This document shows, piece after piece, positions 1-8,913 of a stretch of 34,067 bases of DNA. Source of the stretch: an uncultured Verrucomicrobia subdivision 3 bacterium (lineage in GTDB: Bacteria; Verrucomicrobiota; Verrucomicrobiia; Limisphaerales; UBA11358). Below the pieces are notes generated by a model, which did not search any database, was not told the DNA's origin, and saw nothing but the letters and a program-made list of their open reading frames with translations. The DNA lies in contig CAIKKJ010000202.1 of assembly GCA_903827955.1 (NCBI GenBank), positions 1 through 34,067 of the forward strand, read 5' to 3'. Each line of letters starts with the position of its first letter. Position 1 is the first letter of the stretch. The position numbers and the translations under genes were made by a program.

Positions 1-384
1 ATCGTGCGCCGATGATGGCGTGCCGGTGCTCGGGCCTGACAGCGTTAGCTGGCAGCACGAGCATGAGCGTCCGGCGTCCGCGTGCGCGCCTGATGTGCGG
101 ATCAATGTTCGAGCAGAGCGAGCAAACTTTACTCCGCACAACGTTCGAGCATGGTGACCTGCCACCTAGCGCGTTCAAATTGTGGGTTGAGCAGCGAACT
201 TGTGTAGCGCGAACTAAAATTTAACCGAGCAAAGCGAGCCGTTGTTTTGTGAGTCGGACGAAACTCCGGGAACTTGCAAATCAGATTGAGAGAACAACCT
301 CACCTGGTTCAACTAAATTAGTTGATCAATGGGATTACTCTTTTGCCAAAACAGCAGGAATTACAGGGGACGGAGCGACTTGCA
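1..384. other. No supported gene; left-edge intergenic stretch
   Basis: Short open frames cross this stretch on the plus strand, but none resembles a known protein. They overlap one another or run into the AraC-type gene that ends at 385. The segment contains short echoes such as GTTCGAGC at about 108 and 144 and GAGCAAAGCGAGC near 230, and one clean palindrome at 309-325. The left end is cut by the window, so a gene or mobile element beginning further left cannot be excluded. Confidence 0.5.
309..325. promoter_or_regulatory. 17-bp perfect palindrome, possible operator
   Basis: TCAACTAA-A-TTAGTTGA is an 8+1+8 perfect inverted repeat in locally AT-rich DNA, 60 bp past the stop of the AraC-type gene. 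Its size and symmetry suit a dimeric regulator, but no gene start is visible next to it. As a terminator it is poor, because the stem is AT-rich and no U-run follows. Its function is unknown. Confidence 0.3.
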
Positions 385-852
385 TTAATGCCTGGATGAT
401 ACATTGTTACGCCTCACCTCCGTCTGCTGGGATTGTTGGCAAATCGCGAGCCAATTTAACCGTTGAAATTTTTTCGGGGCAATTCCGACCACCCGCTGAA
501 AGGCCACGCAAAAGGTATTAGCACTGCGAAAGCCAACGCGTTCGGCCAATTCCTTCAAAGACAAATCCTCGGTTACCAACAAATGCCGAGCCTTTTCGAT
601 CCGCATCTGACGTAATACAGCGGCGAGCGGGCGGCCAACATGCTTGTGGAACGCTTTGATTAATCCCCGCCGAGACATGCCGGATTCTACGACCAGATCC
701 TGCAACTGAACCGGAGTCTGAAAATGCGCAGCCATGAATTTCAGACTGCGCGCCACGCCCCGATGTTGCACCGGCCCGTCAACTGGCATGAGGCGCAGCA
801 AAACTACGTCGCCTTTTGCACGGTTCATTGGATGTGGGCTGAGCATGCCCAT
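385..852 (-). CDS. AraC/XylS-type DNA-binding protein lacking a sensor domain
   Basis: This 155-residue protein is essentially one AraC-type DNA-binding domain with two helix-turn-helix units. The first includes VESGMSRRGLIKAFHKHVGR and the second LSLKELAERVGFRSANTFCV, followed by the family-typical F-x-R-x-x-G-x-x-P-x-x-F ending. Relatives in this phylum often carry a sugar-binding sensor of about 250 residues in front, which is absent here. The ATG lies one codon after the TAA of the upstream pectinesterase gene and in the same reading frame, with no room for its own promoter and only a weak AAGAAA upstream. Translation by re-initiation is therefore likely. It may regulate the pectin genes, or be the 3' remnant of a truncated regulator. 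The DNA-binding call is firm; intactness is uncertain. Confidence 0.8.
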   Translation of the reverse strand: MGMLSPHPMNRAKGDVVLLRLMPVDGPVQHRGVARSLKFMAAHFQTPVQLQDLVVESGMSRRGLIKAFHKHVGRPLAAVLRQMRIEKARHLLVTEDLSLKELAERVGFRSANTFCVAFQRVVGIAPKKFQRLNWLAICQQSQQTEVRRNNVSSRH

Positions 853-855
853 CGC

Positions 856-2583
856 TTATGATTTCTTGATGGAGGCGATTGGGAAATCGGGAATCCACCC
901 ATCGGAGCCGCCCAAGATATTGGCCACCGACATCTTGGCCACCTCAACGTCGGTCAGTTGCCGCGACCACTTTGCGCGGCCAGCGGGATTGGCTCCCGGC
1001 CCGGTGCATTGGTATTCGGCATAGCGAGCCGTGCGTTCATTTTCAACTTTCCCCCAATTATCCCAGCCTTCGGGTCGAACTTGGGCGGGCAACTCACAAC
1101 GAATAAACGCCGTGGCTGCAAAGGGCCGCCAGGGTCGTCCGAGAAAAAAACCTTTTTCAACAGCCGGGCCAGCGGTCACTTTGCAATCCAGAAAGACATA
1201 ACCAAAGGGTGCCGTTTCCGGTGTGGAAGCAGCGGTGATATAGCCATCGGCTTTGGCGTGAATGTGGCATCGATCAAAGACCGCCGTGCCGGCGGCATAA
1301 ATAAAATCCACATAGCCTTCGATGTAGCAGTTCGAAAAATATTGCCGCCCCACCCCGCCCCTCGGCGCATCGGCACGGAGCGTATCCTGCCAGCCGAGGA
1401 ACCGGCAGTTGCGAAACACCGCACGATCGGCCTCCACATACATGGCCAGCGCCTGCACGCGATCTTCGCGGGTGGTGGTGTTCTCAAAGGTGATATTTTC
1501 AGCGGTGAAATTTGCGGCCTGCACCAGCACGGTGCTGCTGTCGCGCGTGCTGACAGTTTTGCCATCCGCCGTTGGCGTTTTCACATTCAAACCACCCGTA
1601 ATGATGGTGCGCTCAACTTCCGTCGGCTCGCCCAATAATTTCAGATTCGGACGTTCCTTGGTAACCACCAGATGCTCGCGATAAACGCCCGGCTTGATGA
1701 GGATGACGAAAGGCTTGGTCAAGTTGGCCGGCGCACTATCCACCGCTGCTTGCACCGACGTGTGCGTGCCCGAACCATCGGCCGACACCACGGCATCAAA
1801 CTTTGATTCTTTGGTCACGGGCTGGGCGTTCACCGGCTCATCGCGCAAAACGGGAGCCAGCGCGGGGACCGCCTTGCGCAAGTCTTCCACAACGAGGCGA
1901 GCGAACATCACGTAGCCGACACCTTTCAAATGCGTGCCGTCGTAACCCGCCGTGCCGTCGGAATTAGTTTTGGTCGGACTGAACTCCAGACATTTCTCCG
2001 GCCCCAGCGATTCACACAATGCGATGCTGCTCGCTTGCAGATCCACGAGCGGAACATTTTTCTCGGCGGCGATCTTGCGCACTTCGTCCGCATAGGGCGC
2101 GAGGCTAGATTTGATTTTGCCCGGATGTTCCTTGTCCCACTGGCGGCGCGTGAGCGGCGTGACCAGCACTGGCGTAGCACCAACGGCTCGCGCTTCCTCG
2201 ACGTAGCTGACCATATTGCTGACGAACGTCGGCATATCGGTCGAGCGCCCCGGCTTGCCCGGCTCGTTATTGTGGCCGAACTGAATCAGGTAATAATTTC
2301 CCTTCAACGCCAGCGCATTGGTCCAGCGACCTTCGCGGCGAAAACTTTCGGAACTGCGTCCGCCTTGCGAGGTGTTGATGCACTCGGCGTTGGTGTTCAA
2401 GAATTGCTTGAAGCCCAGTCCCCAGCCGGCGTTATCAGTGACGGTGGAATCGCCGACGAGCACAATTTTAACAGTCGTTGAGTTGGCTGCGTCCGCCCCG
2501 AAAGCCGTGACGCCACAAGCCCCCGTTACCAATGCCGCCATCGCGGCAACCACCAATCGAAACATCGTCATTCTCATAAACAT
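856..2583 (-). CDS. Secreted SGNH esterase fused to pectin methylesterase
   Basis: This 575-residue two-domain enzyme acts on pectin outside the cytoplasm. A signal peptide (hydrophobic stretch FRLVVAAMAALVTG, then AFGADA) leads into an SGNH/GDSL hydrolase of the rhamnogalacturonan acetylesterase type: GDST near residue 44 (nucleophile Ser), GGRSS, QFGHNN, and DGTHL near 215 (Asp-His). From about residue 261 follows a CE8 pectin methylesterase: QALAMY, GWQDTL near 397, GYVDFIY near 423 and LGRPWR near 481. The Gln, two Asp, Arg and Trp of the active site are all present. The expected job is removal of acetyl and methyl esters, giving pectate for a lyase. I chose ATG 2583 because it overlaps the stop of the preceding gene (TGATG) and begins the signal peptide. 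A longer frame to 2730 only overlaps the upstream coding region. ATG 2577 is an alternative start. Confidence 0.92.
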   Translation of the reverse strand: MFMRMTMFRLVVAAMAALVTGACGVTAFGADAANSTTVKIVLVGDSTVTDNAGWGLGFKQFLNTNAECINTSQGGRSSESFRREGRWTNALALKGNYYLIQFGHNNEPGKPGRSTDMPTFVSNMVSYVEEARAVGATPVLVTPLTRRQWDKEHPGKIKSSLAPYADEVRKIAAEKNVPLVDLQASSIALCESLGPEKCLEFSPTKTNSDGTAGYDGTHLKGVGYVMFARLVVEDLRKAVPALAPVLRDEPVNAQPVTKESKFDAVVSADGSGTHTSVQAAVDSAPANLTKPFVILIKPGVYREHLVVTKERPNLKLLGEPTEVERTIITGGLNVKTPTADGKTVSTRDSSTVLVQAANFTAENITFENTTTREDRVQALAMYVEADRAVFRNCRFLGWQDTLRADAPRGGVGRQYFSNCYIEGYVDFIYAAGTAVFDRCHIHAKADGYITAASTPETAPFGYVFLDCKVTAGPAVEKGFFLGRPWRPFAATAFIRCELPAQVRPEGWDNWGKVENERTARYAEYQCTGPGANPAGRAKWSRQLTDVEVAKMSVANILGGSDGWIPDFPIASIKKS

Positions 2584-5500
2584 CAAGGGTAGACCAATCG
2601 GAAAAATACGCTGCCGTTGGTCGAATTCATCGGAATCCAAATCTGATTGGTAAGCGCTGAACCGGACACGGTGGACCAGTTTGTTCCCAGCCCCGCGCCA
2701 ATGCCGTTCGTCTGCGTTTCCAGCCGCCAACCGGTGTGATCGTTCGGCCAGGAAAGTTGAAGCTGGGCGCCATTGACAGCGTAACCCAGATTGGTCACCG
2801 CCGTATTCACCGGCGAAATCACGGCGAGCGTGCCATTCAGCGCGAGCTTGTTGGTCCAGAAAAGATTTCCGGTCAACGCCGGCAGCGAGATGCTCGTAAA
2901 CGAATTGTTGTAACTGCCGGCACTAAATAATTTGAAGCTGTCGCCCGCCGCCAGTGTGCCGCCTAAATTGGTTACGATCAATTTGCCGCCGTAGCTCACA
3001 CTGGCCATGCTGGCGATCAGATCGTTGGTATGGGTCGCGGCATTGATCTCCATGAAATTGGTGCTGCCAGACTGAAACGTCAGCGCGTTGGTAATGACCA
3101 GCGTGCCGATGGAAAATCCGGGGGAAATCGTCGCTCCGCTCGCAGCGATGACGCTACCGCGCACGATCCCGTTGCCGATGAGCGCTTTTCCGGTAGACAG
3201 CAACTGCGTGCCGTCCGCGCGGGCAGACACATCCAATACAGCATTGTTGCTTAAGATAATTTGCGGACTATTGGTCAACAGACCAGCAGCTCCCAAAGCG
3301 AGCACGCCGTCGCCGATGATTGTGTTGCCTTTGTAATTGTTCGTCGCGTTGAACTGCAACATGCCGGAGCCCAATTTGACCAAACCGCCCGAACCGCTAT
3401 TTCCAATGCGGTTGGCGAACGTGACATTGTTCGCGCCCACGTCGAACGTCGCGCCGTTGCTCTGGATCGTGACGGTGCGCGGCGAAATGTCAGCGGTGTT
3501 GCCCGCCGCCCAGCGCAAGCCGCCGCCATTGAATTCGATCCTGTCTCCGTCGCCGATGCTGCCAGGTTGATTGGTGGCGAGCGATTTGAATTGCACCATT
3601 CCGCCGTCGAGTTTGAGCCAGCCGGTAAACGGATTGGTGCCATTTAGCGTGAGCAAACCCGCTCCCTGCTTGATCAGGCAATACTCGGAAAAATAGGTGG
3701 GGCTGTTGGTGCCGGTGAGATTGCCATTGATGACCAGCGAACCAGACGGCGAACTGACATTCACATAGCGGTTACTCGAGTAATGAAACAAACCGTAAAT
3801 AAAATCCAAATTGGCATTGATGGTTTGAACCGACGAGCTGTCGTCCGTGATGCTCCCGCCAAAGTTGAGGAGGCTGCCCCCCAGCACGAACGCCCCGGCA
3901 TTGTTGCTGAAGACAAGGCTGTCGAATTCCGCACCGACGGCGAGATTGTTGTTCGGCGCCAAACGCGTGCTGCCGGCAAAGACCAGCGTGTCCCAGTATT
4001 TCGGGATTTCATTGAACCCCCAGTTCCCGCTCGTGGACAAATTATTGTTGGCCCCGCCACCGTCCCAGATCTTCGGCGGAACCGGCAACATGTCCGGCCC
4101 CGCAGCTCCTGCGCCAGCCATGACGATTGCGGGCACATCCGCAGTGGCATCCAGCAAGTAACCGTAGGGCGGAGTGAAAACCGTGTCGTTGCCGTCATCA
4201 ATCGAACCCGTGCAACCGGAATAAATATTGCCGCTCGACTGGATCAATTCATCCGGGTTGCCCGTGTTTTTGTAGAGCGGATTATTGACGCCCGAGTAGT
4301 AATTGTTTTGCGACAAAATTTGCGTATCCACGCGCGCCAGCGAGGCGTAGGAGTTGTTCGTGCAATTCCAATAATTGTTGTAGTAGTGCAACCGACCGTA
4401 GCTGGAAGAAGCCTGACGCTGATCGCAGCGGGTGGAAAACCAGTTATGATGAAAAGTGTAGTAACCGTAGGTGACGACGTGAGCCGTGGTGTTGGTGTAG
4501 CCATCGGAGATGGACACGAAACGATGCTCGAGCTGGTTGGTGTAAAAAAATTTGCACCAAGAGACGGTGACGTATTGCGAGCCGTTATTCATGTCCACCG
4601 AGCCGTCGCCACAATCATAAAACGTGCAGTGATCCACCCAGACATTAGTCGCACCCCAGATGGTCAAGCCGTCGGCACCCGGACAGGAAATGCGCAGATT
4701 TTGAATGATGACATTCGTGGCGCCCTTGGAATCGGAAAGGTTGAGGTTGCCCAGCAGCATGGCGTTGGTGCCCAAACCAACGATGGTTTTGTTGGCCGTA
4801 GTGAATGAACGGCCATCGCCGGTTCCCTCGCTGATGCTGATGACACCTTGCACCTGAATAATGCGCGGGCCGGCAATGTTGATTTGCGTGTTGAAATCCG
4901 TGCCGTTGGTCACCGTCACCACGGTGCCACCCGTCCCGCCGATTGTGGTGCCGTTGACCATCGCGAAACCATTCGCGCCGGTGAGATTGAACGTGGCGTT
5001 GCTGCTGGTGGCGCTGCCGATACTGTTGGACACCACCACGCTGTATGTGCCGATGTCTGTGACCTGCGCGTTCGTCAAGGTGAGCGAGGCATTGGTCGCG
5101 CCGGAAATGACGGTGCTGTTTTTGCGCCACTGATAGACCGGCGCGGGAACGCCAGAAGCAGCGACCGTAAACGTAGCATTTGATCCAAACGCAGCCGTGG
5201 TGTTAGTCGGTTGCGTGGTGATTTGCGGCGCGGTAAATCCAATGGCCGCAAGCGTAGCGGTGCTGCTGGCAACCGCACCGGCGCTGTTGGAAACAATAAC
5301 GGAATACGCACCGACGTCAGCCAAGGACACGTTGGTCAGCGTCAGGGTGGCGTTGGTTTGGTTCAGGAGATTTGTCCCGACGTGCTTCCATTGATAGGTC
5401 GGCGCGGGCAGTCCCATCGCGGTCACGCTGAACGTCGCCGTATCCGTGGCGTTGACAGTCAGATTGGTGGGCTGCGCGAGAATCACCGGCAAATAAGCTG

Positions 5501-8500
5501 GTCGCCAGGTGCCGAGACTGAAATAGGCGTTGCCGAAAATCGCATCGAGCGTGTAGTCAGCGGGATTCACGGTGACGGCCACGCGATTGCCGGTGCCGGT
5601 GTCGGGCGCGACCAACGGATCGAGCGGCTGCATCGGCGGACCAGTGTAATCAGGGTCAATCGTATTGAGCCAATAGGCTCCCGCCGTCTGACGTTGCGCG
5701 GGCGTCGGCGCGGCCCCGCCCCCGATCAACGTCGAACCATATTCACGTGCGCGACAAGTGACTTCCTTCGCGCCTTCGGCTCCGACCCATTCGCTCCAGC
5801 CTTTGGTAGATAGTTGCGAACCGAGCTGGCAATTGATGATGGCTGTCGCGCCGTCTTGCTGCCATGGGCGCTGGAACGTTGTGGTGCTCGTGCCCACATC
5901 GTAGGGATAACCGTTGGCAATCAGCGCGCGCGGAAAGGTGCAATTCAGAAACACGAGTCCATACGGCTGGGCATAGGCCGTATTGGGCGCAGTGATCGGG
6001 CCGCCAGTGGAACGGATCTCGACAATGTTGCACTGGTCATACACTGCCAAGCTGGTGCCGTAAATGTAATCTACGCTGCCCCAGACTTCGCAGTTACGGA
6101 AGTAAACCACACCCGTGGTGCTGTCGTGGTAGATCGTGTCCTGACCGCCCTTGATCAAAACATTGTCCAACACGATACGCCGTCCGGTGGTGGCCAGTGT
6201 GTTAATCGCGCCGGCAAACGCGCCCACTGCGCCGCTCGATGGATCACCGGTGGGGTGATATTCCTGATAGATGATGTTGTCGAGCGTGAGGTTCAAAACA
6301 GTGACATCCGAACTCTCGATGCGCAGTGAACCGGCGGTGAATGGCGTGGTAAAATACGCAAACGGGTAAATGAGCTGGGCATTCGTCCGGCTCGTGCCGT
6401 CGCCTACAATCGTCACAAAGTTGCGATTCTGCGCCAGCGTGGCGTTGTCGCGATAGATGCCGGCTTTCACGCGAATGGTGCGCGCGAGCGTGTTGTTCTG
6501 CGGAATCCAATCGAACGCGCCTTGAAACGTAGCAAAGTCGCCGGTGCCATCCTGACCGATGAAAATATTGGTTGGGCCGGTGGACGTGGTAGGAGACGCG
6601 AGGCCGGAACTCTTGGTCGAAAATCTCCAAGTGTTCGTGCCGGTCACGGCGGCAATAGAATCGTTGTTGGTGTCGCGCAACAAACCGGCATCCATCGTCA
6701 CATAGTAAGTTTTGTTGTAGGCAAGCCGGTTGGTGAACGTGATCCACGCCTCGTTGCCGTAAATAGCAATCGGCATGTAGTAATAATTTGCGCCTTGGAC
6801 GGTGCGGACGGCAGCATTGGGGATGGTGGCGGATGCGTTGCCCGGAACAAACGTCACGAACTGCGACGCGTCAATGGTGGCCACGACAGAGTTATTTGCC
6901 AAATCGCGCAACTGGAAAATGCCGTTGGTGAACAATTTTATAGGACTCGGGAAAACCAGTCGCAATTGCTGATCCGGGGCAATGCCGGTGGCGTTGTTGG
7001 TCGGCAGAAACACGCCGGTCATCGTGGAAAGCACGGTGAGCACGGCATTGCTGCTGGTGACGGAACTGACGCTGTTGCTGACCACGACTGAAAACACCGC
7101 ACCGTTGTCGGCGCCGGTCACATTCGGCGTGGTGTAGCTGGCGTTGGTGGCATTGGCAATCGGGCTGCCATTCTTGCGCCATTGATATTTTACCGACGGC
7201 ACACCGCTCGCCGTGACGCTGAACACCGCAGCACTGCCGACGTAAGTTGAAACATTCGTCGGCTGCTGCGAGATGGACGGCGGCACCAACACGAATAACG
7301 TCGCACTATTCGTCGCCGACCCAACGCTGTTGCTGGCCACGAGCGAATAGACAAAGCCGTTCTGGGCAAATTGCACGTTCGTAACGGTCAGCGACGAACC
7401 GATAGCGCCGGGAATATCGGTTCCATTCACGCGCCATTGCAACGTCGGCACGGGCAGTCCCGATACGGAGGCGGTGAATGTGGCGTTGTTGCTTTGCACC
7501 ACGGTCTGATCTGAAGGGCCGGTGATTTGCGGCGCGACATTGCCGGACGAAACCGTGAGCGTCATGCTGTTGGTCACAATGCCCGCGCTGTTGCTGGCGA
7601 TGAGCGAGTAAGAACCGCTATCAGCAACCTGCGAGTTGAGCAACGCCAGCGTGCTCGTCGCGCTGCCGGAAAGTGTGGAGCCGTTGCCGGTCGCGCCATC
7701 GGCCAAATTTACGCCGTTGAACTGCCAGCGCAATGTGGGCGCGGGAACACCCGACACCGACGGAGCATTCGTCACATTCGCGCCGACGGCGACGGCTTGA
7801 TTGTTCAAACCTGTGATGGCGGGCGGAACGATGACGGTGAGCGTCATCGAGTTCGTCACCGAGCCGACCCAATTGCTGGCAATGAGCGAATAGGCCGTGC
7901 CATTTTGCGTGGACTGGACATTGTTCAACGTGAGAGAAGAATTCGTTGCTCCCGCGATGGCGATGCTGTTGGAGCGCCATTGATAGGACGGCGTCGGCAC
8001 GCCCGTGACGACGGGATTCAATACCGCGTTGCTGCTGGCAACAACCGTTTGGTTGGTAAGATTGCTGATGACCGGAGCCGAAGCCGGCTGCAATTGGAAC
8101 GCGTTCAAATATGCGCGCCCGCTGCCGCCAGTGACCACCCCGCCGGATTCCGTTGCGCCTAATTTGCAAACGCGAAACGTCAACACACCCGCCGCCGTGG
8201 TGGTGGCGGGAATTTTCACGAAGCAAACGCTTTCATTGGTCGCCGCCGTGGCATCGCGGGCGCCGAGCGGCGTGCCGCTGGTGAAGTTCGCCGTGCAGGT
8301 GGCGCTGGCGTGACCGTTCGCGGTGTCGGCCCACCAGGTAGTCCCTTGTCCCTGCGCGTTGCCGGTGCCCATGCCGCAAATCAGGTATGGCTTGTTCGCG
8401 GGCAGCCCGGAAAAAACGACGGTGTAATAATCGCCGTTCCCGTCGTAGATGTAATTCTGCATGATCGCCAGCGGATTCGGATTGAAGGCCGTGGAACTGA

Positions 8501-8786
8501 ATCCCGACAGCGGCTGCGTGGTAGTAGCGATTGCCAGCGTCATGGAAACTCCGCTCAACGTGGCTCCCGAAGAATCTTTGATCGTCGCTGCGTTGGTGAG
8601 GAAGCCGGTGCTATTCGTTTGCAGATTGCCGAAGAGGTTCCAGGCATCGCCGGCGGTGCCAACGACCGCCGCGCCACTGATGCCGGACAATGAACTGTTG
8701 TAGGGTTTTATGTTAATCAAATTCTGCGCGCTGCCATTTAGCATGGTAGCCGCCAGCAAGAATCCTGATGCCAACCAACTTTTCAT
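2583..8786 (-). CDS. Giant secreted pectin methylesterase / PL1 pectate lyase with Ig-like and beta-strand repeats
   Basis: This 2067-residue modular exoprotein begins with the signal peptide MKSWLASGFLLAATMLNGSA. Rough order: an unrecognised N-terminal module (to about 230); four Ig-like domains (236-586, repeating YQW...VASNS); a Big_5-like domain (about 590-730, ending TNTWRFST); a CE8 pectin methylesterase (740-1066) with GGQDTIY, GSVDYIYG and QRPW; two more Ig-like domains; a PL1 pectate lyase (1270-1560) with NVWVDHCTF, DGSVDMNNGSQYVTVSW and YTFHHNWF; autotransporter-type beta-strand repeats (1570-1975, for example GLVKLGSGMLQFNATNNYKG); and a C-terminal module ending FFRLVYP. One chain thus both demethylates and cleaves homogalacturonan. 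No outer-membrane barrel translocator is present. ATG 8786 is chosen because the longer frame starts with GTG inside a terminator stem (8829-8862). The leader is AT-rich without Shine-Dalgarno. Confidence 0.9.
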   Translation of the reverse strand: MKSWLASGFLLAATMLNGSAQNLINIKPYNSSLSGISGAAVVGTAGDAWNLFGNLQTNSTGFLTNAATIKDSSGATLSGVSMTLAIATTTQPLSGFSSTAFNPNPLAIMQNYIYDGNGDYYTVVFSGLPANKPYLICGMGTGNAQGQGTTWWADTANGHASATCTANFTSGTPLGARDATAATNESVCFVKIPATTTAAGVLTFRVCKLGATESGGVVTGGSGRAYLNAFQLQPASAPVISNLTNQTVVASSNAVLNPVVTGVPTPSYQWRSNSIAIAGATNSSLTLNNVQSTQNGTAYSLIASNWVGSVTNSMTLTVIVPPAITGLNNQAVAVGANVTNAPSVSGVPAPTLRWQFNGVNLADGATGNGSTLSGSATSTLALLNSQVADSGSYSLIASNSAGIVTNSMTLTVSSGNVAPQITGPSDQTVVQSNNATFTASVSGLPVPTLQWRVNGTDIPGAIGSSLTVTNVQFAQNGFVYSLVASNSVGSATNSATLFVLVPPSISQQPTNVSTYVGSAAVFSVTASGVPSVKYQWRKNGSPIANATNASYTTPNVTGADNGAVFSVVVSNSVSSVTSSNAVLTVLSTMTGVFLPTNNATGIAPDQQLRLVFPSPIKLFTNGIFQLRDLANNSVVATIDASQFVTFVPGNASATIPNAAVRTVQGANYYYMPIAIYGNEAWITFTNRLAYNKTYYVTMDAGLLRDTNNDSIAAVTGTNTWRFSTKSSGLASPTTSTGPTNIFIGQDGTGDFATFQGAFDWIPQNNTLARTIRVKAGIYRDNATLAQNRNFVTIVGDGTSRTNAQLIYPFAYFTTPFTAGSLRIESSDVTVLNLTLDNIIYQEYHPTGDPSSGAVGAFAGAINTLATTGRRIVLDNVLIKGGQDTIYHDSTTGVVYFRNCEVWGSVDYIYGTSLAVYDQCNIVEIRSTGGPITAPNTAYAQPYGLVFLNCTFPRALIANGYPYDVGTSTTTFQRPWQQDGATAIINCQLGSQLSTKGWSEWVGAEGAKEVTCRAREYGSTLIGGGAAPTPAQRQTAGAYWLNTIDPDYTGPPMQPLDPLVAPDTGTGNRVAVTVNPADYTLDAIFGNAYFSLGTWRPAYLPVILAQPTNLTVNATDTATFSVTAMGLPAPTYQWKHVGTNLLNQTNATLTLTNVSLADVGAYSVIVSNSAGAVASSTATLAAIGFTAPQITTQPTNTTAAFGSNATFTVAASGVPAPVYQWRKNSTVISGATNASLTLTNAQVTDIGTYSVVVSNSIGSATSSNATFNLTGANGFAMVNGTTIGGTGGTVVTVTNGTDFNTQINIAGPRIIQVQGVISISEGTGDGRSFTTANKTIVGLGTNAMLLGNLNLSDSKGATNVIIQNLRISCPGADGLTIWGATNVWVDHCTFYDCGDGSVDMNNGSQYVTVSWCKFFYTNQLEHRFVSISDGYTNTTAHVVTYGYYTFHHNWFSTRCDQRQASSSYGRLHYYNNYWNCTNNSYASLARVDTQILSQNNYYSGVNNPLYKNTGNPDELIQSSGNIYSGCTGSIDDGNDTVFTPPYGYLLDATADVPAIVMAGAGAAGPDMLPVPPKIWDGGGANNNLSTSGNWGFNEIPKYWDTLVFAGSTRLAPNNNLAVGAEFDSLVFSNNAGAFVLGGSLLNFGGSITDDSSSVQTINANLDFIYGLFHYSSNRYVNVSSPSGSLVINGNLTGTNSPTYFSEYCLIKQGAGLLTLNGTNPFTGWLKLDGGMVQFKSLATNQPGSIGDGDRIEFNGGGLRWAAGNTADISPRTVTIQSNGATFDVGANNVTFANRIGNSGSGGLVKLGSGMLQFNATNNYKGNTIIGDGVLALGAAGLLTNSPQIILSNNAVLDVSARADGTQLLSTGKALIGNGIVRGSVIAASGATISPGFSIGTLVITNALTFQSGSTNFMEINAATHTNDLIASMASVSYGGKLIVTNLGGTLAAGDSFKLFSAGSYNNSFTSISLPALTGNLFWTNKLALNGTLAVISPVNTAVTNLGYAVNGAQLQLSWPNDHTGWRLETQTNGIGAGLGTNWSTVSGSALTNQIWIPMNSTNGSVFFRLVYP

Positions 8787-8820
8787 AATAATAATTTTGC
8801 AACCCCGACACAGTAACTTG

Positions 8821-8862
8821 AATAAAAAGGGCGAGCAACCGACCCATAACGGTTGCCCGCCC
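8821..8862 (-). terminator. Rho-independent terminator between surface protein and pectinase genes
   Basis: On the minus strand GGGCGGGCAACC (8862-8851), a 10-nt loop, then GGUUGCUCGCCC (8840-8829) form a 12-bp stem with one G-U pair. UUUUUAUU (8828-8821) follows directly. It lies 51 bp after the stop of the beta-strand-repeat gene and 34 bp before the ATG of the pectinase gene. Transcription from upstream should largely stop here, so expression of the enzyme genes needs read-through, attenuation or a promoter downstream of the stem. Confidence 0.88.
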
Positions 8863-8913
8863 ATAACCACCCTTGCACCCGCAACCTGACGGATGCCGAA
8901 CTAACTCCCATCC

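Noticed and set aside
1-250. Integron attC-like or mobile element end
   Set aside because: Short GTT-containing echoes were seen, but I could not form a consistent pair of core sites or a stem with the expected spacing.
856-2583. Lipoprotein signal in the SGNH/pectinesterase protein
   Set aside because: A Cys follows TGA in the leader, but the required hydrophobic residue at -3 is missing. A normal signal peptidase I site (AFGADA) lies just after.
2584-2730. Longer N-terminus for the SGNH/pectinesterase protein
   Set aside because: It overlaps the C-terminal module of the upstream gene in another frame and would bury the signal peptide.
3783-4808. Long plus-strand frame of 341 codons opposite the pectinase
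   Set aside because: It lies wholly within a well-supported secreted enzyme on the minus strand and has no recognisable motif. GC-rich antisense frames are expected here.
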